Shown here piece by piece: positions 29,216 to 38,185 of a stretch of 64,000 nt of DNA (its first letter is position 1; the number at the start of each line of letters is the position of its first letter). The notes beneath the pieces are model-generated. The model was not told the DNA's origin and searched no databases. It worked only from the letters and a program-made list of their open reading frames with translations. The translations under genes were made by a program, and so were the position numbers. Origin of the DNA: Xanthobacter tagetidis (lineage in GTDB: Bacteria; Pseudomonadota; Alphaproteobacteria; Rhizobiales; Xanthobacteraceae); NCBI RefSeq assembly GCF_003667445.1, contig NZ_RCTF01000011.1, positions 91,863 to 155,862 of the forward strand, read 5' to 3'.

Positions 29216-30643
29216 TCAGCCCGGCAGGACGGCGGAGATGGCGCGCCCGCCGCGCACCACCACCACCCGCCAGGCGCGCTGCGGGGTGCGGATGGCGATG
29301 TCGAGGTCGCGCGTGCGCAGCACCTTCTGTCCGTTCACCTCCAGGATCACGTCGCCGGCCTTGAAGCCGGCGGCGGCGGCGGCGCTGGCGTCGTCCACGT
29401 CATAGATGACCACGCCCGTGGCGCCGAAATCGACCCTGAGCTCCTCCGCCACGGCGGGCGAGAGGTTCACCACCGTGGCGCCGGCGAAGGGCGAGCGCGC
29501 CTTGAGCACAATCTCCTCGCGCGGCACGGTCTCCGGTGCGCCTTCAAGCACCACCACCAGCGCCATGTCCTTGCCCGATCGGGCGATGGCGAACGCCGCC
29601 TTGCCGCCAATGGGGCGTGTGGCGAGGCGGTAGTTGAGCGACTGCGGGTCATCCACCGCCTGCCCTTCCACGGCGACGATGAGGTCGCCGCTGCGGAGCC
29701 CCGCTTTGGCGGCCGGGCCGCCCTCCACCACCGAGGTGACCAGCACGCCGGTGGGCCGCTGCAGGCCGAGGCCCTCGGCGATGTCGGCCGTCACCCGCTG
29801 GAGCGCAGCGCCGAGCCAGGGCCGGCGCACCGCCTTGCCGCCGCTCTTGGCCTGCTCGATCACCACCCGCGCCATGTTGACGGGAATGGCGAAGCCGATG
29901 CCGTGGGAGCCGCCGGAGCGGGAATAGATCGCGGTGTTGATGCCGATCAGCCGGCCCGCCATGTCCACCAGCGCGCCGCCGGAATTGCCGGGATTGATGG
30001 CGGCGTCGGTCTGGATGAAGAACTGGTAGTCGGAGATGCCGGCCTGGGTGCGGGCGAGCGCGGAGATGATGCCCTGCGTCACCGTCTGGCCGACGCCGAA
30101 GGGATCGCCGATGGCGAGCGCGATATCGCCCACCGCCACCTCGTCCGAATTGCCCAGTTCGATGATGGGGAAGGTCTCCTTCCCCTCGCGCTTGATGCGC
30201 AGCACCGCGAGGTCCGTGCGCTGGTCGCGCAGCAGCACCTCCGCCTCCAGCTCCCGCTTGTCGTTGAGGGCGATGCGGATCTCGTCCGCCTGCTCGATCA
30301 CGTGGTAGTTGGTGACCACGAGGCCGGAAGGGTCGACGATGACGCCCGAGCCCAGCGAGCGCTGCATGCGCTCCGGCGCGCCGAGGCCGGGCGCCCCGCG
30401 ATTGCCGAAGAAGCGGCGGAAGAAGGGATCGTCGAACAGCGGATTGCTGCGGGCGCGCTGCTCCTTCAGGGCATAGACGTTCACCACCGCCGGCGCGCTC
30501 TTGGCCACCACCGGGGCGAAGGAGAGCTGCACCTCGGCGCGCGACGCCGGCACGCGCGGCTGCGGCTGCTGCGCACCGGCGGTGCCGGCAGCCAGAGCGA
30601 GGGCGCAGCCGAAGGCGCCCGCGACCAGCATGGTTCCTCTCAT
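29216..30643 (-). CDS. Periplasmic Do/Deg-family serine protease
   Basis: A 475-aa HtrA-type protease for periplasmic protein quality control. It has a signal peptide (about residues 1-24, ending in TAGA). The protease domain has an intact triad: H114 in TNYHVIE, D144 in RTDLAVLRI and S221 in NPGNSGGAL. Two PDZ domains follow (about 275-365 and 385-470). I chose the ATG at 30643, with GAGAGG upstream and the signal peptide immediately after; the longer frame is not similar. A Phe/Arg-rich loop (FDDPFFRRFFGN) is typical of DegQ/Do-like members. It is followed by rarA. Confidence 0.93.
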   Translation of the reverse strand: MRGTMLVAGAFGCALALAAGTAGAQQPQPRVPASRAEVQLSFAPVVAKSAPAVVNVYALKEQRARSNPLFDDPFFRRFFGNRGAPGLGAPERMQRSLGSGVIVDPSGLVVTNYHVIEQADEIRIALNDKRELEAEVLLRDQRTDLAVLRIKREGKETFPIIELGNSDEVAVGDIALAIGDPFGVGQTVTQGIISALARTQAGISDYQFFIQTDAAINPGNSGGALVDMAGRLIGINTAIYSRSGGSHGIGFAIPVNMARVVIEQAKSGGKAVRRPWLGAALQRVTADIAEGLGLQRPTGVLVTSVVEGGPAAKAGLRSGDLIVAVEGQAVDDPQSLNYRLATRPIGGKAAFAIARSGKDMALVVVLEGAPETVPREEIVLKARSPFAGATVVNLSPAVAEELRVDFGATGVVIYDVDDASAAAAAGFKAGDVILEVNGQKVLRTRDLDIAIRTPQRAWRVVVVRGGRAISAVLPG

Positions 30644-30781
30644 CCCAAAACCTCTCGCATAGGGCCGCCCCGCCCGGCACCGGTTCCGCGCCCTCTTTTG
30701 CGCCAGAGCCGGCGCGGCGTCTACCTGGGGGCTCGGAGGCGGCATGCGGACACGCCTGCGCGGCCGGCGGCGCGCGGCCGC

Positions 30782-31687
30782 TCAGGCGATCTTGCGCAGC
30801 AGCGCATTGAGCACCCAGTCGCGGAACACCTCGACCTTGGCGAGGTTCTCGCGCGCCTGCGGCACCACGAGATAATAGGCCGAGGGCGAGTGCAGGCGGA
30901 TGCTGAACGGCTCCACCAGCAGGCCGCGCGAGATGTCGTGGCGCACCACCGCCGAGCGGCCCATGACGATGCCGAGCCCCTCGATCGCCGCCTGGAAGGC
31001 GGGATAGAGCAGGTCGCAGGTGATCTCGCGGGCAAAGGCGAGGCCCGGGACGCCCGCCCGGTCGAGCCAGAACGGCCAGTCGTCGCGCACCAGCAGCGGC
31101 GAGCCAGTGCGGATGATGGTGTGGCGCGCGAGGTCCGCCGGCGCCGTGAGGTCGGGGTCCTTCTCCAGAAGGCGCGGGCTGCACACCGGGAACACCTCCT
31201 CCTCGCCCAGCTTGTAGGCGGTCATCCCCGGCCAGTCGCCGACGCCGTACTGGATCGACACGTCATAGTCGGGCCGCGCCGGCGGCGCGTTGGGAATGAT
31301 GGTCTTGAAGCGCAGCGAGAGGTCGGGGTGCTTTTCCTGGAATTCCGAGATGTGCGGCAGAAGGCTCTTGATCTCGAACGTGCCGAGGCAGCCGATGGTG
31401 AGCGTGTCGTCGCGCTGCTCGTGGCTGGCGCGGTCGGTGGCGAGCGAGATCTCGGAGATCACGAGGCGCGCCGCCGCCACATATTGCTCGCCCGCCGCGG
31501 TCAGCCGCAGCCGCCCGCCGTCGCGCGAGAACAGCTGGATGTCGAGCGTCTCCTCCAGGTTGCGGATCTGGTGGCTGATCGCCGTCTGGGTGAGATTCAG
31601 CTCCACCGCGGCCCGCGTGAAATTGAGGTGCCGCGCGGCCGCCTCGAACGCCTGGAGCGCCCTCATGGAGGGCAGATGCCTGCGCAC
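30782..31687 (-). CDS. LysR-family transcriptional regulator
   Basis: A 301-aa LysR regulator. The winged helix-turn-helix spans about residues 8-66 (MRALQAFEAAARHLNFTRAA, LTQTAISHQIRNLEE). The C-terminal effector-binding domain begins near DDTLTIGCLGTF. The N-terminal arrangement is of the GcvA subgroup. The start is GTG with AAAGAGG about ten bases upstream. It lies 176 bp downstream of the aldehyde dehydrogenase on the same strand, separated by a terminator-like hairpin. It is the only LysR in the catabolic island, and a plausible controller of the divergent promoter region near 33560. That assignment is inference. Confidence 0.9.
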   Translation of the reverse strand: MRRHLPSMRALQAFEAAARHLNFTRAAVELNLTQTAISHQIRNLEETLDIQLFSRDGGRLRLTAAGEQYVAAARLVISEISLATDRASHEQRDDTLTIGCLGTFEIKSLLPHISEFQEKHPDLSLRFKTIIPNAPPARPDYDVSIQYGVGDWPGMTAYKLGEEEVFPVCSPRLLEKDPDLTAPADLARHTIIRTGSPLLVRDDWPFWLDRAGVPGLAFAREITCDLLYPAFQAAIEGLGIVMGRSAVVRHDISRGLLVEPFSIRLHSPSAYYLVVPQARENLAKVEVFRDWVLNALLRKIA

Positions 31688-31810
31688 CGGTCTTGCGCCT
31701 CTTTTTGTGATCCGCCCGATGGGGCGGCCTCCCCTGGAGAGCCTTCATTACATCAGCGCGCGGCAAAGCGCATCCGCGCCCGGCCGGTCCGGTGCCGGCG
31801 GCCCCAACGC

Positions 31811-31839
31811 AAACCGGCCGGCCCCGAGGGACCGGCCGG
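31811..31839 (-). terminator. Terminator-like hairpin after the aldehyde dehydrogenase gene
   Basis: CCGGCCGG-CCCC and GGG-A-CCGGCCGG pair in a 12-bp stem with one G-T wobble and a two-base loop. On the minus strand the stem is followed by TTTGCG. The short T-run suggests partial termination before the LysR gene. Confidence 0.5.
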
Positions 31840-31863
31840 CCATGCGCCAACCAGAGGAACGCG

Positions 31864-33354
31864 TCAGCCGAGCGTGAACGGATCCCGCGGCGCGCCGGTC
31901 AGCTCCACATAGACCGACTTGGTCTCAGTGTATTCGCGGATCGAATCGGTGCCGTTCTCGCGCCCGAGCCCGCTCTCCTTGAAGCCGCCGAACGGGGTGG
32001 CGAAGGACACCACGCGGTAGGCGTTGATCCACACCGTGCCGGCGCGCAGCTGGTGCGCCACGCGGTGGGCGCGGTGCACGTTCTGGGTCCACACGGCGGC
32101 GGCGAGGCCGAAGCGCGTGTCGTTGGCGATGCGGATCGCCTCCGCCTCGTCCTTGAACTTGATGACCGCGAGCACCGGCCCGAACACTTCTTCCTGGGCG
32201 ATGCGCATCGTGTTATTCACGCCCGCGAGCACGGTCGGCTGCACGAAATAGCCGCCGAGCGTCGGGTCGCCCTGGCCGCCATAGCAGACCTGCGCGCCCT
32301 CGTCCTTGGCGATGTCGATATATTCCATCACCTTCTTGAACTGGGGCTCGTTGGCGACCGGCCCCATCTCGGTGGCCTCGTCGAGCGGGTTGCCGAGGCG
32401 AATCTGGCGGGTGCGGGCGACGATGCGCTCCAGCAGCGCATCGTGGACGCTCTCCTGCACCAGCAGGCGCGAGCCGGCCATGCAGGTCTGCCCGGAGGCG
32501 CCGAAGATGCCGGCGATGGCGCCGTTGGCGGCGACGTCGATGTCGGCGTCCTCGAACACGATGTTCGGCGACTTGCCGCCCAGCTCCAGCGAGACGCGGG
32601 TGAGGTTCTCGGCCGCTGAGGCGGCGATGCGCTTGCCGGTGGAGGTGGCGCCGGTGAAGGCCAGCTTGTCGATGCCCGGATGCTTGACGAGGTGCGCGCC
32701 GATGGAGCCCTGGCCCGTCACCACGTTATAGACGCCGGGCGGGAAGCCCGCCTCCTCGAAGCGCTTGCCCAGCTCCAGGGTGGAGACCGGGGTATGCTCG
32801 GACGGCTTCACCACGAAGGTGCAGCCCGCCGCGAGGCCCGGCGCCAGCTTGAACACCAGCAGCAGGCCCGGCGAGTTCCAGGGCGTGATCGCGCCCACCA
32901 CGCCGATCGGCTCGCGCCGGGTATAAATGAAGAAGTTCGACCGGTCGGAAGGCACGACGTCGCCCTGGAGCTTGTCCGCCATGCCGGCATAATAATAGAA
33001 ATACTCGGGAATGTACTTCCACTGCCCCAGCATCTCGCGGTAGAGCTTGCCGTTGTCGTTGCACTCGATGCGGGCGAGTTCCTCGGCGTCGCGGGCGATG
33101 ATGTCGCCGAGCCGGCGCATGAGGGCGCCGCGCTGGGTCGCGGTCATCTTGCCCCACGGCCCCTCGTCGAAGGCGCGGCGCGCGGCGGCGACCGCCGTGT
33201 CCATGTCCGCCTCGGTGCCGTCCGGCACCACCGCCCAGACTTTCCCGGTATAGGGGTTGAGGCTGTCCATCAGCCGCGGGGCCGGCTTCTCCTGGCCGTC
33301 GATATAAAGGCCGTACTGCCGGATCGGCGAGGCTTGGGTCACCTTCTGGTCCAT
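31864..33354 (-). CDS. NAD(P)-dependent aldehyde dehydrogenase
   Basis: A 496-aa ALDH oxidising an aldehyde to its acid. The catalytic cysteine is C291 in GQTCMAGS and the general base is E257 in LELGGKSPN. N160 (TPWN) and the FTGATSTGKRI cofactor loop are present. Overall it resembles the broad ALDH group that includes betaine-aldehyde and aromatic-aldehyde enzymes. The ATG at 33354 has GGGAG upstream. It diverges from the hydrolase/molybdenum hydroxylase operon and is likely its partner, because an aldehyde is the expected product of the TPP-dependent decarboxylase encoded there. Confidence 0.92.
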   Translation of the reverse strand: MDQKVTQASPIRQYGLYIDGQEKPAPRLMDSLNPYTGKVWAVVPDGTEADMDTAVAAARRAFDEGPWGKMTATQRGALMRRLGDIIARDAEELARIECNDNGKLYREMLGQWKYIPEYFYYYAGMADKLQGDVVPSDRSNFFIYTRREPIGVVGAITPWNSPGLLLVFKLAPGLAAGCTFVVKPSEHTPVSTLELGKRFEEAGFPPGVYNVVTGQGSIGAHLVKHPGIDKLAFTGATSTGKRIAASAAENLTRVSLELGGKSPNIVFEDADIDVAANGAIAGIFGASGQTCMAGSRLLVQESVHDALLERIVARTRQIRLGNPLDEATEMGPVANEPQFKKVMEYIDIAKDEGAQVCYGGQGDPTLGGYFVQPTVLAGVNNTMRIAQEEVFGPVLAVIKFKDEAEAIRIANDTRFGLAAAVWTQNVHRAHRVAHQLRAGTVWINAYRVVSFATPFGGFKESGLGRENGTDSIREYTETKSVYVELTGAPRDPFTLG

Positions 33355-33504
33355 GAGCTTTTCTCCCTGGAGGCGTGCCGGAGCGACGCGCCGCACGCGG
33401 ATTTGGCGACCCGAAGGCCGCGCATCCGCGCTGTCTTTCCGTGGCCTAGTACCCCGTCGCAGGCCCCTCGGGGCAAATGACGGTTTTGCATGGTCGGCCA
33501 AGAT

Positions 33505-33514
33505 TTCCTCATGG
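33505..33514 (+). promoter_or_regulatory. TTCCTCATGG element, upstream copy
   Basis: A 10-base motif identical to the left arm of the dyad at 33552, 47 bases away. It may be a second half-site for the same regulator. Confidence 0.35.
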
Positions 33515-33551
33515 CCGTCGCCGCCGCGACGATAGCCGACGTCAATGAAAC

Positions 33552-33574
33552 TTCCTCATGGGTCACATGAGAAA
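33552..33574. promoter_or_regulatory. Putative LysR-type operator (dyad) in the divergent promoter region
   Basis: TTCCTCATG and CATGAGAAA are inverted repeats with one mismatch around a five-base centre. They end seven bases before the -35 box of the plus-strand promoter. An activator site centred about 55 bases upstream of the start is where LysR proteins usually bind. The centre is not a textbook T-N11-A, so assignment to the nearby LysR gene is inference. Confidence 0.5.
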
Positions 33575-33581
33575 CCATCCT

Positions 33582-33611
33582 TTGGCCGGGGCAAGAGCCG
33601 TTGCCTATAAA
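33582..33611 (+). promoter_or_regulatory. Putative promoter of the hydrolase/molybdenum hydroxylase operon
   Basis: TTGGCC is followed after 18 bases by TATAAA, predicting a start near 33618 and a leader of about 120 bases. A good -10 with a poor -35 suits an activator-dependent promoter. Confidence 0.45.
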
Positions 33612-33738
33612 GGCTCCAAGGTCGCGAAGCCTGAAATCCATCCAGGAAGCTTATGTATTTCCTGAGATTTCCGGCACCGGACGCGACGGACGGCGGGCCG
33701 ATCGGCCGCCCGCAGGAAGCCGAGGCCAGACAGCACCC

Positions 33739-34554
33739 ATGGCGCAGACCAACGGACGGACCACCGCGCAGGACGGCGCGGGCATCGCCTATTCGCTTCA
33801 CACCGGTGCCGGTGACAGGCGTATCGCCCTCATTCACTCCTTGGCGATGGACCGCAGCTTCTGGGACCGCGTGGTGCCCCAATTGCTGCCGCATGCGGAC
33901 GTGCTCACCATCGACTGCCGCGGCCACGGCGCCTCCGACAAGCCCGCCACCGCCTTTACCGTGGAGCAGTTCGCGGACGACCTCGCGGCCGTGATGGATG
34001 ATATCGGCTGGATCAGCGCGGCGGTGGCCGGCGCCTCTATGGGCGGCTGCGTGAGCATCGCCTTCGCCGCAGCCTATCCCGAGCGCACCGACGCCCTCGG
34101 CCTCATCGACACCACCGCCGGATACGGCGCCGACGCCGTCGCCGCCTGGGAAGAGCGCGCGATGAAGGCGAAGGAGGGCGGCATGGCCGCGCTCGTGCCG
34201 TTCCAGAAGACGCGCTGGTTCGGCGACGCCTTCCGCGAGGCGCACCCGGGCGTGGTGGACGCCGCCATCAAGGTGTTCCTCGCCAACGATGTGGACGCCT
34301 ATGGCCGCACCTGCCGCATGCTCGGCGCCTGCGACAAGGTCGCCGCGCTGCCGCTGTTCCGCATGCCGGTGCGGATCGTGGTGGGCGAGGAGGACTACGC
34401 CACCCCGCCCGCAATGGCACAGGCCATGGCCGAGGCCATTCCCGGCGCGCGCATGAGCATCATCGCCGGGGCGCGCCATTTCACCCCGCTGGAGGTCCCC
34501 GACACCATCGCGGATATGCTCAAGGGGCTTCTGGCGGAGGTGCCCGCGCGATGA
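33739..34554 (+). CDS. Alpha/beta-fold hydrolase (enol-lactonase-like)
   Basis: A 271-aa serine hydrolase. The nucleophile elbow is AGASMGG (S100), the acid is probably D219 in VVGEEDY and the histidine H247 in GARHFTP. The resemblance is to 3-oxoadipate enol-lactonases (PcaD type), which open lactones in aromatic ring catabolism. The start at 33739 begins the domain; only a weak GAGG lies upstream, and 46 earlier in-frame codons are promoter DNA. It is the first gene of the operon and its stop overlaps the CoxG-like start (ATGA). It probably hydrolyses a lactone or ester intermediate of the pathway. Confidence 0.8.
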   Translation: MAQTNGRTTAQDGAGIAYSLHTGAGDRRIALIHSLAMDRSFWDRVVPQLLPHADVLTIDCRGHGASDKPATAFTVEQFADDLAAVMDDIGWISAAVAGASMGGCVSIAFAAAYPERTDALGLIDTTAGYGADAVAAWEERAMKAKEGGMAALVPFQKTRWFGDAFREAHPGVVDAAIKVFLANDVDAYGRTCRMLGACDKVAALPLFRMPVRIVVGEEDYATPPAMAQAMAEAIPGARMSIIAGARHFTPLEVPDTIADMLKGLLAEVPAR

Positions 34555-35009
34555 TCTTCACCGGAGAGATCGAGGTCGGCGCCCCGCGCGACGTGGTGTT
34601 CGAAAAGCTGAAAGACGCCCGCTTCTTCGCCTCCTGCGTCGAGGGCGTGCGCGACCTGAACGAAATCGACCCCACCCACTACACCGCGGTGATGGAGACC
34701 AAGGTCGCCTACATCCGCTTCAAGTTCGACGTCTCCGTCGAGGTGACGAAGATGGAGGCGCCCGGCATCATCGAGGCCAAGGTCGAGGGCGTGCCCTCCG
34801 GCGTCGTCGGCCGTCTCACCGGCACCGCCAAGGCGAACCTCGACGACCGCGGCGCGAATACCGGCATCGCCTACGCCATCGAGGTGGCCCTGGCCGGAAA
34901 GCTCGGGGCGCTCGGCCAGCCGGTTCTGAAGTCCAAGGCGCGCGAGATGGAGCGCGGCTTCACCGAGAACCTGCGCAAGGCCTTCGGCGAAAAGGGAGAA
35001 GCGGCATGA
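34551..35009 (+). CDS. CoxG-like SRPBCC-fold protein
   Basis: A 152-aa START/SRPBCC protein of the CO-dehydrogenase subunit G (CoxG) group. IEVGAPRDVVFEKLKDARFFASCVEGV and KAKEMERGF-like segments near the C-terminus (SKAREMERGFTENL) are characteristic. CoxG anchors CO dehydrogenase to the membrane and delivers quinone in Mycobacterium and Oligotropha. In XDH-type clusters its role is less clear. Both ends overlap neighbours by four bases (ATGA), showing tight coupling with the hydrolase and the FAD subunit. Confidence 0.85.
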   Translation: MIFTGEIEVGAPRDVVFEKLKDARFFASCVEGVRDLNEIDPTHYTAVMETKVAYIRFKFDVSVEVTKMEAPGIIEAKVEGVPSGVVGRLTGTAKANLDDRGANTGIAYAIEVALAGKLGALGQPVLKSKAREMERGFTENLRKAFGEKGEAA

Positions 35010-35875
35010 TCCCGTTCCAGCTCGCAGAGCCGGCCTCGTTCGCCGAGGCGGTGCGGCTCATCGATCCGGAAGACCCCACCTGCCGCGCCGTCTCCGGCGG
35101 CACGGCCATGATGCTGATGATGAAGTCGGGCGTGTTCCAGCCCTCGAAGCTCGTCAGCCTGCGCAAGGTGGAGCCGGAATATGCCGCCTTCACCGTGAGC
35201 TCCGACGGCGCGCTTCAGGCCGGCGCGCTGGTGCGCCTCGGCCAGCTGGAGCGCTCGGAGGCGGTGCGCGCCGCCTTCCCGGTGCTCGCCGACACCTTTC
35301 CCGTGCTCTCCAACGTCCGGGTGCGCAACGTCGCGACGGTGGGCGGCAATCTCGCCCATGCGGACCCGCACATGGACCTGCCGCCGGTGCTCATGGCACT
35401 TGGCGCGCACATCACCGCCACCGGCCCGTCCGGCAGCCGCACCATCGCGCTCACCGAGCTGTTCCGCGGCTATTACGAGACCGCGCTTGAGCCGGGCGAG
35501 CTGATCTCCGGCCTTTCCGTTCCGGCGCAGGCCGGCCGGCGCTCGGCCTATGTGAAGTGCACCACCCGCTCGGCCCATGACTGGCCGGCGCTCGGCGTCG
35601 CGGTGTCGCTGGCCGTGACGGGCGGCACCATCCAGGACGCCCGCATCGTGCTCAGCGCGGCGGTGGAGACCCCCACCCGCATGACCGACGCCGAAGCCGC
35701 GCTGAAGGGCGCGCCCATCGGCGAGGAGGCGTTCCGCGCCGCCGGCGAGGCCGCCGCCAAGGCCGCCGAGGTCACGTCCGATGTCCGCGGCTCGGCCCCC
35801 TACAAGACCCAGCTGGTGCGCGTGAACGTCGTCCGCGCCCTCAGGAAGGCACTCGCAGCCGAGGGAGCGGTCTGA
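35006..35875 (+). CDS. Molybdenum hydroxylase, FAD-binding medium subunit
   Basis: A 289-aa CoxM/XdhB-type flavoprotein passing electrons from the iron-sulfur subunit to its acceptor. The FAD pyrophosphate loop is AVSGGTAMMLMMKSG (about residues 32-46) and the second FAD motif is NVATVGGNLAHADPHMDLPPVL. The C-terminal CO_deh_flav_C domain begins near YVKCTTRSAHDWPALGV. AAGGGAG precedes the ATG, which overlaps the CoxG-like stop. The stop shares one base with the large-subunit start. Confidence 0.93.
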   Translation: MIPFQLAEPASFAEAVRLIDPEDPTCRAVSGGTAMMLMMKSGVFQPSKLVSLRKVEPEYAAFTVSSDGALQAGALVRLGQLERSEAVRAAFPVLADTFPVLSNVRVRNVATVGGNLAHADPHMDLPPVLMALGAHITATGPSGSRTIALTELFRGYYETALEPGELISGLSVPAQAGRRSAYVKCTTRSAHDWPALGVAVSLAVTGGTIQDARIVLSAAVETPTRMTDAEAALKGAPIGEEAFRAAGEAAAKAAEVTSDVRGSAPYKTQLVRVNVVRALRKALAAEGAV

Positions 35876-38184
35876 TGTCTGTGACCCTGCTCAAGACCCA
35901 TCCCCTCATGCCCAACGGCCAGGTGGGGCGCGACGTGCCGCGCCTGGAATCCATGGCCAAGGTTACGGGGCGCGAGGACTACACCCACAATCTGCGCCTG
36001 CCCGGCATGCTGCACGCCAAGATCGTGCGCTCGACGGTGGCCCACGGCCGCATCCTCTCGATCCATACCGAAGAGGCGGCGGCGGTGCCCGGCGTCCATT
36101 CGGTGGTGACCTGCGCGGACATCCGCACCATCATCCCCGAGCCCTATTTCGGCCCCGCCTTCCACGACCAGCCGATCCTCGCCGACGGCAAGGTGCGCTA
36201 TGTGGGCGAGGCGGTGTGCGTGGTGCTGTCGCACGATCCGCACATCGCCGATGCCGCCGCCCAATTGGTGCTGGTGGATTACGAGGAGCTGCCCGCAGTC
36301 TATGACGAGGTCGAGGCCGCGACCTCGAACGTCTATGTGCACGAGACGCTGAAGCCGGCCGGCACCTTCCCCGACCTCAAGCATCTGGAAGGCAAGCGCG
36401 ACACCAACGTGGCGCTGGACTACCGGCTGATCCGGGGCGACGCGGAGGCCGCGTTCGCGCAGGCCGCGCACGTGTTCGAGCACGACTTCACCACCCAGCA
36501 GGTGATGCACACCCCGTTCGAGCCCATGATCTCGGTGGGCGAGCCCACCAGCACCGGGCTCACCATCTACACGGCCTCCCAGAGCCCGTCCTTCGTGCGC
36601 ATCGAGATGGCGCGGCTGCTCAAGTGGCCGGAGAACCGCATCCGCGTGAAGACCAGCCACCTGGGCGGCGGCTTCGGCGCCAAGCTCTACATCAAGCTGG
36701 AAGCGCTGGCCGCGGCCCTCGCGCTCTATACCGGGCGCCCGGTGCGCGTGGCGCTCACCATGGAGGAGCAGTTCTACACCATCACCAAGCATGCCACGAC
36801 GTTCCGCATCAAGAGCGGCGTCGACACGGACGGCAAGGTGATCGCCCGGCGCTGCGACGTGTGGTGGAACGGCGGCGCCTACGCCGACATCGGCCCGCGC
36901 GTGACGCAGAAGTCCGGCTTCACGGCCGCCGGCCCCTACGACATCGACAACGTCTATCTGGAATCGGTGGCGGTCTACACCAACCGCCCGCCGGCCGGCG
37001 CCCTGCGCGGCTTCGGCATCCCGCAATTGGTGTGGGCCTATGAGAGCCACACCGACCTGATCGCCCGCGGCATCGGCATGGACCCGGTGGAATTCCGCCG
37101 CAAGAACATCCTGCGCGACGGCCGCCCCCACGCCACCGGCACGGTGATGAAGGACGCCGCCATCCCCGAGGTGCTGGAGCGCACCGCCGAGCGCATCGGC
37201 TGGGACAAGGCGTTCGACCGCGGCACCGGCACCATCCGGCGCGGGCGCGGCATCGCCATCGGCTTCAAGGCCTCGATCTCGCCCACCACCTCGGTGGCCA
37301 TCGTCAACGTGTCGGCGGACGGCTCGGTGACGCTCTATTCGAGCACGGTGGACATGGGCCAGGGCTCCGACACCGCCATGGCGCAGATCGTCGCCGAGGT
37401 GCTGAACGTGCCCACCGAAGGCGTGTGCGTGGTGCGGCCGGACACCGACGTGACGCCCTACGACATGGCCACCCTCGGCTCGCGCTCCACGTTCCACATG
37501 GGCAATGCGGTGCGCCTCGCCGCCGAGGACGCGAAGAAGAAGCTGGACGACCTCGCCGCCGAGCTGGGCCTGCCCGAGCGCAGCAACATTCCGGTCGATC
37601 AGCTGTTCAAGAAGCGCTACGGCATGCAGGCCGGCAACGTGATCGGCATCGGCTCGTTCATTCCCACCTACAAGTCGCCGGACCACGACACCGGCCTCTC
37701 CGACAACGTCACCCCGTTCTGGATGATCGGCGCGACCGCGGTGGAGATCGAGGTGGACACCGAGACCGGCCACGTCACCGTCACCCGCATGGTGAACGTG
37801 TGCGACGTGGGCACGCCGCTGAACCCGAAGGTGGTGGAGACCCAGATCTCGGGCGCCGCCGTCATGCAGTACGGCTTCACCATGTCGGAGAAGATGGAGC
37901 TGGACGCGGGCCAGGTCACCAACGCCTCGCTCGCGGACTACAAGATCCCCTCCATCCTCGACATTCCGCCGCTGATGGAGAGCGAGGCGGTGGTGGCGAC
38001 CCAGCATTCCGGACCGTTCGGCGCCAAGGGCGTGGGCGAGAGCGCCACGTTCGGCGTCTCCCCGGCCATCGCCAACGCCATCGAGGATGCGGTGGGCGTG
38101 CGCATCACCTCCCTGCCCATCACCCCCGAGGCGGTCTACCGCGCCATGCGCGCCGCCGCGAACCAGCCGCTCGAGGATTTCTGA
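35875..38184 (+). CDS. Molybdenum hydroxylase, molybdopterin-binding large subunit
   Basis: A 769-aa catalytic subunit of the xanthine dehydrogenase/aldehyde oxidase family, hydroxylating a C-H bond with water. The molybdopterin motif LGGGFGAK is at 263-270 and VDMGQGSDTAMAQI lies in the second half. The catalytic glutamate is E722 in KGVGES. The active-site loop reads ALRGFG (376-381), as in xanthine dehydrogenases (AxRGFG). It is neither AYxCSFR of form I CO dehydrogenase nor AYRGAG of form II, so this is not a CO dehydrogenase despite its CoxG neighbour. The substrate is unknown; an N-heteroaromatic, an aldehyde or an aromatic compound is possible. Confidence 0.93.
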   Translation: MSVTLLKTHPLMPNGQVGRDVPRLESMAKVTGREDYTHNLRLPGMLHAKIVRSTVAHGRILSIHTEEAAAVPGVHSVVTCADIRTIIPEPYFGPAFHDQPILADGKVRYVGEAVCVVLSHDPHIADAAAQLVLVDYEELPAVYDEVEAATSNVYVHETLKPAGTFPDLKHLEGKRDTNVALDYRLIRGDAEAAFAQAAHVFEHDFTTQQVMHTPFEPMISVGEPTSTGLTIYTASQSPSFVRIEMARLLKWPENRIRVKTSHLGGGFGAKLYIKLEALAAALALYTGRPVRVALTMEEQFYTITKHATTFRIKSGVDTDGKVIARRCDVWWNGGAYADIGPRVTQKSGFTAAGPYDIDNVYLESVAVYTNRPPAGALRGFGIPQLVWAYESHTDLIARGIGMDPVEFRRKNILRDGRPHATGTVMKDAAIPEVLERTAERIGWDKAFDRGTGTIRRGRGIAIGFKASISPTTSVAIVNVSADGSVTLYSSTVDMGQGSDTAMAQIVAEVLNVPTEGVCVVRPDTDVTPYDMATLGSRSTFHMGNAVRLAAEDAKKKLDDLAAELGLPERSNIPVDQLFKKRYGMQAGNVIGIGSFIPTYKSPDHDTGLSDNVTPFWMIGATAVEIEVDTETGHVTVTRMVNVCDVGTPLNPKVVETQISGAAVMQYGFTMSEKMELDAGQVTNASLADYKIPSILDIPPLMESEAVVATQHSGPFGAKGVGESATFGVSPAIANAIEDAVGVRITSLPITPEAVYRAMRAAANQPLEDF

Positions 38185-38185
38185 G

